Shown here one piece after another: positions 8,029 to 16,063 of a stretch of DNA of 22,528 nt. This DNA comes from Pseudomonadota bacterium (lineage in GTDB: Bacteria > Myxococcota_A > Polyangia > Polyangiales > Polyangiaceae): positions 1 through 22,528 of the forward strand of contig JAEYYX010000058.1 in assembly GCA_023428245.1 (NCBI GenBank), in the 5' to 3' direction. Under the pieces are notes generated by a model. That model did no database searches. It was not told the DNA's origin and was given only the letters and a program-made list of their open reading frames with translations. Each line of letters starts with the position of its first letter. Within the stretch, counting starts at the first letter, position 1. A program made the position numbers and the translations under genes.

Positions 8029-9549
8029 TCAGAGGGTCGTGCGGATCTTGCGGCCGCTGCTCGGGGTAGAAGACGAGCTCGCTGGCTTTCCGGCATTGGG
8101 TTGTTGAGCCGGGGCCTTTGCGGGGGGCGACGCTTTCGTCGTCGTACTCTTCGCGCCCGCTTTGGCCACCGGTGCCGGAGTAGGAGCCGGTGCTGCGTTG
8201 GGCTTCTCATCTGAGGGAAGAGAGGTAGAAGCAGGCTTCTCGTCCTTCACCTCGGGCACTTCCGTACGCGCCTCGGCAGCGACAGGCGGAGGGACAGCTT
8301 TCGGAGCGGCAGGCGCAGACCCCACCGGAGAAGGGGCAATCGGAGAAGGTGAGACCTCCGCAGCACTCGATGAGGCAGGAGTGAGGGACGCCTCGACTCC
8401 CTCGGACTCTCCACCGCGCCCGAGGATGAGAGCCAATACGGCCACGAGGGCAAGGGCACCCGCGCCCGCCCCGATCACAGCCTTGTTCGGACCTGTCTTG
8501 CCCGGGATCTCAGGAGAGGCGGTCCCGCCGCCCTGCGTATGCGCCCAAGTCCCAAGAGTGTGCCCTTGAGGTTTTTGCGCCTCCGTCTGGAGCGGCTCCA
8601 CCTCCGCAGCAGCTCGAGGCAGAGCTTGCGTGGCGTCGAGGGCGCGCACGGGGGTTCCTGCATGCGCGGTGCTCTCCTTGTGCAGCGGGGTCCCTTGACC
8701 CAAGTACGCAACGAGAGCGGCCTGAAACTCAGCCGCGGTCGCGTACCTTTCGTTTCGGTCTTTCGCCATCGCCTTCGCCACGATGTCGGAAAAAAGCGGA
8801 TCGACATCCGCCACCTTGTCACGGACCGGTATGGGGTTCTCCAAGACGATCTTGAAGAGAAGCTCATTGAAGGTGTCGGCGTCGAAGGGGACCTTGCCCG
8901 TGACCGCTTCGTAGAGAATCACGCCAACGGCGTAGAGGTCGGCGCGGTGATCGACGGTGCGCTCGCCCTTGGCCTGCTCAGGAGACATATAATAGGGCGT
9001 TCCCATGACGACGCCGGTCTTCGTCATGGAGAAATCCCCACTCATGGCCGAGAACTTCGAGATCCCGAAATCCACGATCTTGACGAAATCTTTCCTGCCC
9101 CGGCGCGCCGAGAGAAGGAAGATGTTGTCGGGCTTGAGATCGCGGTGAACGATGCCCGCGTCGTGCGCGGCGCCGAGTCCCTCGAGGAGCTGGACCGCAA
9201 GCTCGGCGGTCAAACGAGGATCGAGTCGCCCCCGACTCGCGATGCGCTCGGCGAGCGATTCCCCTTCGAGGAACTCCATGACCATGTAGCGGTCACCGTT
9301 CGGCAAGTTCCCGAGGTCGAGCACCTCAACGATGTGCTCCGAGCCGATACGGCCCGCAGCCTGCGCTTCTCGCTCAAAGCGCTCTACGGCGTCCTTCGAT
9401 TGAGCGACTCCGGAGTGGAGTACTTTGATCGCGACGCGACGATGGATCCGGGTGTTCTCCCCTTCGTAGACCGCGCCCATGCCTCCCTCGCCGAGGAGAC
9501 GAACAATCCTGTATTTCCCGTCGATGGTATCGTTGAGCTGGAGCGACAT
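8029..9549 (-). CDS. Transmembrane Hanks-type Ser/Thr protein kinase
   Basis: This 506-residue inner-membrane protein phosphorylates Ser or Thr on partner proteins. The kinase domain spans about 13-283 and has all the key motifs: glycine loop GEGGMGAVY (20-28), Lys42 in VAIKV, Glu61 in the C-helix, HRDLKPDN with catalytic Asp137, DFG (160-162), and MGTPYYMSPEQ in the activation segment. It should be active. One transmembrane helix (about 357-376) follows a linker. The remaining 130 residues are a Pro/Ala/Ser-rich tail that would be periplasmic and shows no recognisable sensor domain. The tail may span or bind peptidoglycan, which is speculation. The start at 9549 has GAGG 6 nt upstream. The gene lies 231 bp downstream of the coiled-coil gene on the same strand. 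Confidence 0.95.
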   Translation of the reverse strand: MSLQLNDTIDGKYRIVRLLGEGGMGAVYEGENTRIHRRVAIKVLHSGVAQSKDAVERFEREAQAAGRIGSEHIVEVLDLGNLPNGDRYMVMEFLEGESLAERIASRGRLDPRLTAELAVQLLEGLGAAHDAGIVHRDLKPDNIFLLSARRGRKDFVKIVDFGISKFSAMSGDFSMTKTGVVMGTPYYMSPEQAKGERTVDHRADLYAVGVILYEAVTGKVPFDADTFNELLFKIVLENPIPVRDKVADVDPLFSDIVAKAMAKDRNERYATAAEFQAALVAYLGQGTPLHKESTAHAGTPVRALDATQALPRAAAEVEPLQTEAQKPQGHTLGTWAHTQGGGTASPEIPGKTGPNKAVIGAGAGALALVAVLALILGRGGESEGVEASLTPASSSAAEVSPSPIAPSPVGSAPAAPKAVPPPVAAEARTEVPEVKDEKPASTSLPSDEKPNAAPAPTPAPVAKAGAKSTTTKASPPAKAPAQQPNAGKPASSSSTPSSGRKIRTTL

Positions 9550-9780
9550 CGGGGACCTCTACGAAAAGGAAGAGTCAATGCCTCCCAGCGCCTCAAAGGG
9601 CGCCTCCAGGCGGCACCGTTTATCTTGTCACGGTTTGGTTTGGGCGTCACGGGTTCCCTGCAGAATGCCTATGTAAGCCCTCCGCCCATATAGGTCCCCT
9701 GGTGCCGAGACCCTGGTCACACCTCGAGCCCCGGACCTGGATCTGGTGGTGCGAGGTCCCAAAGGCCCCGGACCCTGATG

Positions 9781-10404
9781 TCAATCGCCGATGCGTTCGA
9801 TACTCATCCGGGCGATGTTCACCGTTGTCGTTCCAGCCACCGTCGACGAGAGCGAAATGGGTTCGGCCTCCGCATCCAGGATGCGAACGAAGACGTTGTT
9901 GCGGTGGTCGATGATGTCATCCGGGTCGGCCGACCAGCGAGTGGCGAAAAGGGGAACGGTAAAGTCACCCGCGGACAGCGTGAGCGAGTGGGAGTAGGGA
10001 TTGAACGTCTCGGGGCTTCGGATGCCCACCTCGACGGAGATGCGGTAGAGCCCCGCCGACGGCACAGGCTGCGTATTGCCGACCAGGTCTGGCCAGGTCC
10101 CGGTCTTGCGAATGTTCTGGCGCAACCCGAAGGTGTTCTCCTCAGCGACCTTGGAGAGCTGCAGATCGATTGCGGCAGGAGCGTTTTCGCGAAGGGCCGC
10201 AACTTCCTCCTCAAGCTCTTTCTGGGACTCTTCGAGCGCCTCAATCTTCTCCCGGAGAGCTTCGAAATTCTCGTTCATCGCTGAAGCTGAGATGACCTCT
10301 CCGCTCTTGAAAGTGTGAGGCAGCTCGAGGGCGGCGACCACCAAACTCGGCATGAGGAGACCCAGGAAAATTCCCTGAATTCGGTATTTCTGAAATGTCG
10401 ACAT
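9781..10404 (-). CDS. Exported coiled-coil protein with C-terminal beta domain
   Basis: The product has 207 residues and unknown function. The start at 10404 is preceded by the strong ribosome site GAGGAG, 4 nt from the ATG. A signal or anchor helix lies at about 9-26. The segment EVISASAMNENFEALREKIEALEE begins a heptad-like coiled coil (about 38-75) that would give a trimer or dimer stalk. Residues about 80-207 are predicted beta-rich (SAGLYRISVEVGIRS, HSLTLSAGDFTVPLFATRW, TTTVNIARMSIERI). Stalk-plus-beta-head architecture is typical of trimeric surface or fibre-like proteins and of small myxobacterial secreted proteins starting with the same ISASAMN phrase. It follows the linker lipoprotein gene by 14 nt, which strongly suggests an operon. 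Confidence 0.85.
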   Translation of the reverse strand: MSTFQKYRIQGIFLGLLMPSLVVAALELPHTFKSGEVISASAMNENFEALREKIEALEESQKELEEEVAALRENAPAAIDLQLSKVAEENTFGLRQNIRKTGTWPDLVGNTQPVPSAGLYRISVEVGIRSPETFNPYSHSLTLSAGDFTVPLFATRWSADPDDIIDHRNNVFVRILDAEAEPISLSSTVAGTTTVNIARMSIERIGD

Positions 10405-10418
10405 CGTTCTCCTCACTC

Positions 10419-10772
10419 TCAATCACCAAACACGCTCTCGTCGAAGCGCCCTTCGTCCCACACGCCTTCGACCTCGTCGACGCCCTTCGTGCCGCCTGTC
10501 GTGGGCTCCCCCGCGCCCCCGCTCCCCTTCGCGCCGCCCGAGTCGGACTTCCTCCCGCCGGAGCCCCCCGTGTCCTTCGAGCCGCCCGCAGCGCTCTCTG
10601 CGCCGCCATCGCCCGTCTCGTTGCCCCCCGAGCCTCCAGCCACACCGGCGCCCTCCTGGCACGCGCCGAGCGACATGAAAGCGAGAAACAAAATCAGACT
10701 CGCACCGGCCCGCCTGGACGAGCGTGTTCGAGCGGAGCGACCCTCGGCTCGGTTGAGCGTCCATCCCATCAT
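10419..10772 (-). CDS. Small linker-only lipoprotein
   Basis: The product has 117 residues. The N-terminus is basic, then hydrophobic (24-37), then a perfect lipobox LGAC with Cys38. The mature part is only about 80 residues: a Gly/Ser/Ala-rich low-complexity stretch to about residue 95, followed by an acidic tail (VDEVEGVWDEGRFDESVFGD). No folded domain is visible. Larger lipoproteins in this window carry the same kind of linker in front of a domain, so this one may be a tether whose acidic tail binds a partner, or a gene that lost its domain. Its stop is 14 nt before the start of the coiled-coil protein, so the two may work together. The start could equally be the next codon (10769). Clean lipobox and operon position support it being real. 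Confidence 0.72.
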   Translation of the reverse strand: MMGWTLNRAEGRSARTRSSRRAGASLILFLAFMSLGACQEGAGVAGGSGGNETGDGGAESAAGGSKDTGGSGGRKSDSGGAKGSGGAGEPTTGGTKGVDEVEGVWDEGRFDESVFGD

Positions 10773-11450
10773 TCGTTTCGCAGATACCGCGAGGCCCGAG
10801 CCTCAGCAAGTCAGAAATGGGCCCGGACGGCGCCACCGCGTCTCCCGTGCGCCCCTGCTTTCTCGGAAGCTCGACGCCCGAAATCCGCCAGCTCCGAGAG
10901 AGCTCCGGTCCGAAAGGTTCCCGGCAATGGCCGGCGGCGAGCCCCGCGCGCTCTCGGGGATCGCTCAGTGCCCTCGGTCCGTAGTCTTTGCAGCGACGTT
11001 GCCGGGAGCATGCTTTGCACTTTCTGCTGCCTTCGTCCTTCCTCACCCGCGCCAACGCGCGAATCTTCTTGCCTCGTCGATTGTTTTTGGCCCCGGTCCA
11101 TCACTTCCATCGAGAGTCCGACCGAGCCTTCGTCCTTCCTCACCCGCGCCCAGGTGACCCAGCCGAGCCGACGCTGAACCCGGAGCGCGCCGGCGTTTGG
11201 CCGCGTGTTCGCGCACTTCTCTTGTCGTTTCCTTGCACGACGCCGGACGAGACTGGTTACCAAACAGGAAACACCACCTTTCCGCGATCCTCACCGAGGA
11301 TGGCGCCGATGAAGGGAAATGAGCGATAGTAGCGGCGGGGAAATCAAGCTCCCCCCTCGGCTGGAATTGTTCAGATGTGGGGAGAGAAAGGCATCGCCTT
11401 CTCGCGAGGCTGCCAGGCCGCAAGACTTGGTTATGGCTCCCTTCGAGCTC
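10773..11450. other. Intergenic region between divergent transcription units
   Basis: About 680 bp separate the linker lipoprotein (leftward) from the LVIVD gene (rightward). I find no convincing gene in either strand. Open frames here lack family character and change frame with the GC pattern. The only structure I can point to is a 24-bp exact direct repeat (listed separately). The promoters of both flanking units should lie here, but I cannot place -35/-10 boxes with confidence. Confidence 0.6.
11030..11150. repeat. Pair of exact 24-bp direct repeats
   Basis: A 24-bp sequence beginning CCTTCGTCCTTCCTC and ending ACCCGCGCC occurs at 11030-11053 and again at 11127-11150, 97 bp apart. The flanks are not similar. 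The role is unknown. A binding site pair, a remnant of a local duplication, or a dispersed genomic repeat are all possible. Confidence 0.7.
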
Positions 11451-13289
11451 ATGACGACCATGACGACCACGGCTTTTTCGCGCCCCCTCTCTCGCACCTT
11501 CACTGCTCTCGCCTTCTTGGCTTCGCTCACTTGCGCGACAGTCAGCGAGGCCGCTCCGGGCCCCGGCATCGGAAACCTGGACTGCGGGGACGGCGAGTAC
11601 TTCAAGCCGTTCGCCTTCGTCGAGAACACGGGCGACCCGAAGGGCACCAACGTGGCCGTGATGATTCGCGGCTATTTCATGACCGTTTTTGCCCCCGACA
11701 GCGGCCGGCCCCCGGGCCACATCGGCATCTACGACGTCTCGAACCCCAAGATGCCGAACCGGGTCAAACACATCACGGGCGGCGACACAACCGTCTTCCG
11801 CGAGGCTCACTCGCTCCCGATCGCTCTCATCAACGGCAAACAATACATCGCCTTCCAGACCACGGCGGGCATGCAGATCTGGGATTTCACCGATCCCCTG
11901 AACCCATCCCGCGTCGGCAAGATCGACCTGCCCGGCGTGACCGGCGGCGACTACGAGAACGTCGCCTGGCAATCGAGCTGGCAAGGACGTTACCTCTACG
12001 TCTCTGGCGGGAACCTCGGGATTTTCGTGATCGACGCCGCCGATCCGACCCAACCAAAGCTCCTCGCCCAAATCCCTACCGGCTCGAGCGGCGGCTTCCG
12101 CGTGGGTCCTTTGTTCGCGCTCGGTGACTACCTCGTCATCAGCAACATGGACCAAGGGGGCGCCTATGCCGTCCTCGACATCTCCATCCCCGATAAGCCG
12201 GCGCTCCTGTCGCGCCTCGGCAACCAGCCGCGCATGTACGCGATCGTCGTCGGCGCGAACGACCGCATCTACACGGCCGGACGAGACGGGGACTTCCTGA
12301 ACCACTCCTTCTCCGATCCCCGCAAGATCACCCTCGTCAAGAACACGCCGATCGGTCAGGACCAGCTCTACGCCGCGACCCAGGATCATTTCGTCTTCCT
12401 CGGTCGTCAGAACAACGTCGTGAAGGTCGACATGACGAATGAAAATGATCCGAAGGTCGTCGGCGAGGGAAATCTCGGGCGAGGAAACCCCGATCACGGC
12501 CAGGTCACGCCCATCGGCAACCTCATTTTCATCGGCAACGACCACGGCACCGGCAGCGCGTTTTTCTGCCACCAGCGCGGCAAAGATACGATTCCGCTCA
12601 GCGTTCAGTCCAGCTACCCCAAGCCCGACGCAACGGGTGTTGGGACGAACGCGCGCGTGAGCCTGCTCATGTCCGATTTCGTCGACTTCGACAAGGTGAA
12701 CGATGAGAACGTGATCGTTCGACCGGCCGGCGGCGAGCCCATCTCGGGTATCTTCACCTACGCCTTCAACACCCTCTCCTTTAGCCCCGACCAGCCGTTC
12801 GAGACGGACAAGACCTATGAGGTCGTCATCCCGGCGGGTGGCTTGTCCGATTCCATGGGCAACGCGCTCGAGGAGGAGTTCGTGCTCCGTTTCTCGACAG
12901 GTGATGAGATCGTGATTCCGGACGACGACGTCGACCCGCCGGACGAGGAACCGGCCACTGGAGGCGCATCGGGTGTCGGTGGCGCTCCCGTCGTCGGCGC
13001 GGGCGGCCAGCTCTCGTCTGGCGGTGCTGCCTCAGGCGGAGCCGTCAACGTCGGCTCAGGCGGCGGTGGTGGTACCCTTGCGTCCGGAGGAGCGCCGCCC
13101 GGAGCAAGCGGTGGCGCACTCGTCGGAACAGGCGGTACCACAGATCTCGATCCCCCAGCGGAAGAGGACGTGAGCGGCGGGGGATGTAGCTACCAAGGTC
13201 CCGGCAGCAGCTCATCTGGCTGGGCGCTCCTTTCGCTCCTTTCCCTGGCTTGGGTTGGAGTGCGTCGGCTCCGCGTGAGGCGAGGATGA
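11451..13289 (+). CDS. LVIVD-repeat/SbsA-like surface protein with MYXO-CTERM-like sorting signal
   Basis: The product has 612 residues. A signal peptide covers about 1-34 (cleavage after SEA). Residues about 60-375 contain LVIVD-type beta-propeller repeats seen as IYDVSNPKMP, IWDFTDPLNPSRV, VIDAADPTQPKLL and VLDISIPDKPALL. Residues about 387-485 resemble a bacterial Ig-like SbsA domain (PDATGVGTNARVSLLMSD, DSMGNALEEEF). Residues about 500-570 form a Gly-rich linker. The end, GGGCS at Cys579, then a hydrophobic helix and an Arg-rich tail, fits the MYXO-CTERM signal, in which the Cys is the processing and anchoring site on the myxobacterial surface. ATG 11451 has a weak GAG-containing ribosome site; ATG 11433 is possible. 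The stop overlaps the next gene's start (ATGA). Confidence 0.9.
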   Translation: MTTMTTTAFSRPLSRTFTALAFLASLTCATVSEAAPGPGIGNLDCGDGEYFKPFAFVENTGDPKGTNVAVMIRGYFMTVFAPDSGRPPGHIGIYDVSNPKMPNRVKHITGGDTTVFREAHSLPIALINGKQYIAFQTTAGMQIWDFTDPLNPSRVGKIDLPGVTGGDYENVAWQSSWQGRYLYVSGGNLGIFVIDAADPTQPKLLAQIPTGSSGGFRVGPLFALGDYLVISNMDQGGAYAVLDISIPDKPALLSRLGNQPRMYAIVVGANDRIYTAGRDGDFLNHSFSDPRKITLVKNTPIGQDQLYAATQDHFVFLGRQNNVVKVDMTNENDPKVVGEGNLGRGNPDHGQVTPIGNLIFIGNDHGTGSAFFCHQRGKDTIPLSVQSSYPKPDATGVGTNARVSLLMSDFVDFDKVNDENVIVRPAGGEPISGIFTYAFNTLSFSPDQPFETDKTYEVVIPAGGLSDSMGNALEEEFVLRFSTGDEIVIPDDDVDPPDEEPATGGASGVGGAPVVGAGGQLSSGGAASGGAVNVGSGGGGGTLASGGAPPGASGGALVGTGGTTDLDPPAEEDVSGGGCSYQGPGSSSSGWALLSLLSLAWVGVRRLRVRRG

Positions 13290-15727
13290 TCCCAAGAATG
13301 AAATTCGGCGCTCTCGCAACTTTGGGCGTCACCCTCCTGGTGTCGAGCCACGCGCTCGCCATCGGAGTAGCAGCGCGGGCCAATCGCGCTTACCCGGTCG
13401 GCGTCCCGATTGAGTTCGCAGCCAACGGCGTCGGCGAGGGCGAACTCAAGTTCACCTGGGATTTCGGCGACGGCACCCAGAGCGAGCCCGACGCAAGCGG
13501 TCGGGTAACCCACACCTACGACCAACCCGGTCACTATCCGGTGATCGTCTTGCTCGAAGACAGCACTGGCTCCCGAAGCGACAGCTTCATCCAGACGGTG
13601 CATCGTCCGCTCCCCCCCATCGCTCCGACGTCGTCCTCGACGATCGTGCACGTCGCCGCCTTGAAGCGAGTCTGCAACGTCAACGCGGACAACGACACCA
13701 TCAGCTGCATCTCGACCGAGACCCTCGAGCTGCTCTTCGAAGCGGCGGTCGGGGACCATCCCCGCACGCTCGCCGTCGGTCCCGATGGGAACCTCTGGGT
13801 CACGAACCAAGACGACGCGACGATTTCTGTCCTGACCGGCGATGGCGCTCCCGTCGGGACCATCCCGCTGCCCCGAGCCTCGATGCCCTTCGGTATCGCC
13901 ATGCACCCGAGCCGCGGCGTCGCTTATGTGGCGCTCCAGGCCCGCGGTGAACTCGCAGAGATCGACGTTCAGACTCGAGAGGTAAAGCGGATCGTGCCAG
14001 CGCTCCCCTTTGCAGCGGGAGTGGCCGTCGAGCCCAATCAAGACCTGATCTACGTCACACGACTCATCTCGGCGAGCACGGGCGCTGAGGTGGTCGAGCT
14101 CGACGTTGAGACGCTCGCTCACACCGAGACGTTCGCGATCGCCGTGAACCCCGGACCAGACACCGAGGCGACGGCCCGTGGCGTTCCGAACTATCTCCGT
14201 TCCATCGTGCCAAACCCCGACCTGTCGGCGCTCTGGATTCCGTCGAAACAGGACAACATTCTGCGTGGCGAAGGGCGCGACGGTCTCGCGCTCACTTTCG
14301 AGACAAGCCTTCGTTCCATCGTCTCGCTCGTCGATCTCACGGAGCGCAAAGAGCTACTCGACCGCCGCATCGATCTGAACAATCGTGCGCTCGGGCTCAG
14401 TCTCACGTTCTCGCCCGTGGGCGACTACGCCTTCCTGGCGTTCCTAGGAAACAACGGCGTGAACGTGATCGATACCTACAACGGCAACCAGGTCGCTGGA
14501 GCCTTTGACCAAGGCAAAGCGCCCGACGGCCTCGTGCTCGACGACGCGGGGCGCCTCTACGTGAACGCCTTCATGTCTCGGGCCGTCGATATCTTCGACG
14601 CTTCGAACGTCCTGGCCTCGAAAGAGTTCGCCCTCAAGAAGGTCACCCAGGTCATCGTATCGACAGCTGAGAAGCTCGCGCCGAACGTCCTCCTTGGTAA
14701 GACGATCTTCTACGACGCGAGCGATACGCGCATGAGTCGTCACGGCTACATCAGCTGCGCCTCCTGTCACCTGGACGGCTTCGAGGACGGACAGGTCTGG
14801 GACTTTACCGATCGCGGCGAAGGTCTCCGCAATACGACGACCCTCCATGGTAAGCGTGGAAACGGACAAGGACCACTGCACTGGAGCGCGAACTTCGACG
14901 AGGTCCAGGATTTCGAACACGACATCCGCGGCCCCTTCGAAGGGACAGGCTTCCTCGATGACGAACTGTTCAATGAGGGCACGCGCAACTCGACGCTCGG
15001 AGACAAGAAAGAAGGCAAGAGCGAAGAACTCGACGCTTTGGCCGCTTATGTGACGTCCTTGGACCGCGTGAATCCAAGCCCCCACCGCGACCCCGACGGT
15101 TCGCTCACGGACGCCGGCTTCCGCGGTCTCGAGATCTTCCTCGAGTCAGGATGCGCCGACTGTCATTCGGGTTCGGACTTCACCGATAGCGCTATGGGGA
15201 CGCGCCACGATATCGGAACGATCACCCCGAAGTCCGGGAAGCGACTCAACGGAGAGCTCGACGGGATTGATACGCCCACCTTGCGAGGGATCTGGGAAAC
15301 TGCGCCCTACCTTCACGATGGATCGGCTGCGACGTTGCTTGAGGTGATCAGCGCTCGGAATCCTGACGATCGCCACGGAAAGACGTCGCACCTGAGCGCG
15401 ACCGAGCTCGCCGATCTCGCGGCGTATCTCCTCCAGATCGACAACACGGCGCTCGAGGACGAAGCCGGCCTCGAGCCGGAGAACCCGAGCGAACCGGGCG
15501 AACCTGGCGAGCCCGGCGAGCCTGGCGAGCCTGGCGAACCTGGCGAACCCGGCGAGCCCGGCGAGCCGAACGAACCGAAGCCGCCCACTTCGGCGTCAGG
15601 CGGTGGATGTTCGGTGCGCACGGGAGCTCCGACTCATGACGGTCTCTTGTGGCTCGTGGGGCTCTTCGCCTGGGCCGTGGGCTCGCAATCGCGAAGGCGC
15701 GTGAGAGCCCTTCACGCTCGGCGCTGA
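13286..15727 (+). CDS. PKD/beta-propeller/two-haem cytochrome surface protein with MYXO-CTERM-like signal
   Basis: The product has 813 residues. A signal peptide covers about 1-26. A PKD domain lies at about 28-105 (FTWDFGDGTQSEPDASGRVTHTYDQPGHYPV, shown here only as a family hallmark). YVTN/NHL-type propeller strands run from about 130 to 460 (LAVGPDGNLWVTNQDDATISVL). Two c-type haem motifs follow, CASCH at 491-495 and CADCH at 623-627, together with TAPYLHDGSAATL, a MauG/di-haem cytochrome c peroxidase-like phrase. Eight EPG triplets (about 736-759) form a collagen-like linker before Cys775 in GGGCS, a hydrophobic helix and an Arg-rich tail. This would be an anchored extracellular di-haem redox protein. 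The start at 13286 overlaps the previous stop (ATGA) and has TGAGG 5 nt upstream; ATG 13298 is the alternative. A strong terminator follows. Confidence 0.9.
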   Translation: MIPRMKFGALATLGVTLLVSSHALAIGVAARANRAYPVGVPIEFAANGVGEGELKFTWDFGDGTQSEPDASGRVTHTYDQPGHYPVIVLLEDSTGSRSDSFIQTVHRPLPPIAPTSSSTIVHVAALKRVCNVNADNDTISCISTETLELLFEAAVGDHPRTLAVGPDGNLWVTNQDDATISVLTGDGAPVGTIPLPRASMPFGIAMHPSRGVAYVALQARGELAEIDVQTREVKRIVPALPFAAGVAVEPNQDLIYVTRLISASTGAEVVELDVETLAHTETFAIAVNPGPDTEATARGVPNYLRSIVPNPDLSALWIPSKQDNILRGEGRDGLALTFETSLRSIVSLVDLTERKELLDRRIDLNNRALGLSLTFSPVGDYAFLAFLGNNGVNVIDTYNGNQVAGAFDQGKAPDGLVLDDAGRLYVNAFMSRAVDIFDASNVLASKEFALKKVTQVIVSTAEKLAPNVLLGKTIFYDASDTRMSRHGYISCASCHLDGFEDGQVWDFTDRGEGLRNTTTLHGKRGNGQGPLHWSANFDEVQDFEHDIRGPFEGTGFLDDELFNEGTRNSTLGDKKEGKSEELDALAAYVTSLDRVNPSPHRDPDGSLTDAGFRGLEIFLESGCADCHSGSDFTDSAMGTRHDIGTITPKSGKRLNGELDGIDTPTLRGIWETAPYLHDGSAATLLEVISARNPDDRHGKTSHLSATELADLAAYLLQIDNTALEDEAGLEPENPSEPGEPGEPGEPGEPGEPGEPGEPGEPNEPKPPTSASGGGCSVRTGAPTHDGLLWLVGLFAWAVGSQSRRRVRALHARR
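15491..15562 (+). repeat. Eight tandem 9-bp units encoding Glu-Pro-Gly
   Basis: Eight in-frame 9-bp units, differing only at third codon positions (GAA/GAG, CCG/CCT/CCC, GGC), are followed by a degenerate unit encoding EPN. They form a collagen-like Gly-X-Y stretch between the cytochrome domain and the sorting signal. Synonymous variation shows selection on the peptide rather than simple recent slippage. Confidence 0.9.
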
Positions 15728-15752
15728 AGCGCTCTGCTAGAGCGAGATGATC

Positions 15753-15786
15753 GAGCGCCCGGTTCTCCGGGCGCTCGGCGTTTTTT
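15753..15786 (+). terminator. Rho-independent terminator of the MYXO-CTERM pair
   Basis: A 10-bp perfect GC-rich stem (GAGCGCCCGG / CCGGGCGCTC) with a TTCT loop is followed 4 nt later by six T residues at 15781-15786. It lies 25 bp after the cytochrome stop codon and fits a strong intrinsic terminator. Confidence 0.9.
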
Positions 15787-15801
15787 AGGCGCTCTTTGCA
15801 T

Positions 15802-15821
15802 GAGCTCGAGGCCTCGAGCTC
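15802..15821. repeat. Perfect 20-bp palindrome
   Basis: The arm GAGCTCGAGG is followed immediately by its exact reverse complement with no spacer. A zero-loop palindrome is not a terminator. It lies 15 bp after the terminator T-run. A dimeric protein site is possible, but position after both genes argues against promoter control. Confidence 0.75.
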
Positions 15822-15943
15822 CCGGGCGACTCTCCAAGGCGCTCGTCGTCCTGCCCGAGCCCGAGCGACTCTTCCTGGGTTCCGAGCACGGCTTTCCTTT
15901 CAGCGCATGAGTCCGCGCCCGAAGCGGCTGTCGTCTGACCAAA

Positions 15944-16026
15944 AAAGAAACTCCGAGGTCGCTCACGCTACCCCGGAGTCCTTGGAAAGAAACTCCGAGG
16001 TCGCTCACGCTACCCCGGAGTCCTTG
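15944..16026 (-). terminator. Tandemly duplicated leftward hairpin terminator
   Basis: Two essentially identical 41-bp units repeat with a 42-bp period. Each contains the hairpin ACTCCG-A-GGT / ACC-C-CGGAGT, with a single mismatch and a 10-nt loop (outer arms 15950-15955/15974-15979 and 15992-15997/16016-16021). On the minus strand each hairpin is followed by a T-rich run: TTCTTT after the proximal unit and TTCTTTTTT after the distal unit. They lie 37 bp beyond the GH43 stop and would end that transcript; on the plus strand the tails are not T-rich. Confidence 0.8.
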
Positions 16027-16063
16027 AACTGTCGTTACGCCGCTCCCCTCGCGAAAGGGTCCA

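Larger units (their letters stand above)
15728..16063. other. Intergenic region between convergent genes, rich in palindromes
   Basis: The 336 bp between the cytochrome gene and the GH43 gene hold no gene that I can support. They contain a small inverted repeat right after the cytochrome stop (CGCTCT-GCT-AGAGCG, 15730-15744), a rightward terminator, a 20-bp perfect palindrome and two tandem leftward hairpins. Confidence 0.7.

Noticed and set aside
8539..9693. Plus-strand open frame of 384 codons
   Set aside because: It mirrors the Ser/Thr kinase domain on the other strand; the kinase motifs prove the minus-strand reading.
9728..9774. Two copies of GCCCCGGACC and weak stems after the coiled-coil gene
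   Set aside because: The stems are only 5-6 bp and have no T-run, so I could not support a terminator.
10315..11177. Overlapping plus-strand open frames of 260-280 codons, Pro/Arg-rich
   Set aside because: They run antisense to the linker lipoprotein and into intergenic DNA. The Pro-rich composition is the reverse complement of the Gly-rich linker.
11043..12572. Long minus-strand open frame of about 509 codons
   Set aside because: It lies antisense to the LVIVD gene, lacks any family feature and is explained by third-position GC bias of the plus-strand gene.
13190..14122. Minus-strand open frame of 310 codons
   Set aside because: Antisense to the PKD/propeller coding region, with no recognisable domain or ribosome site.
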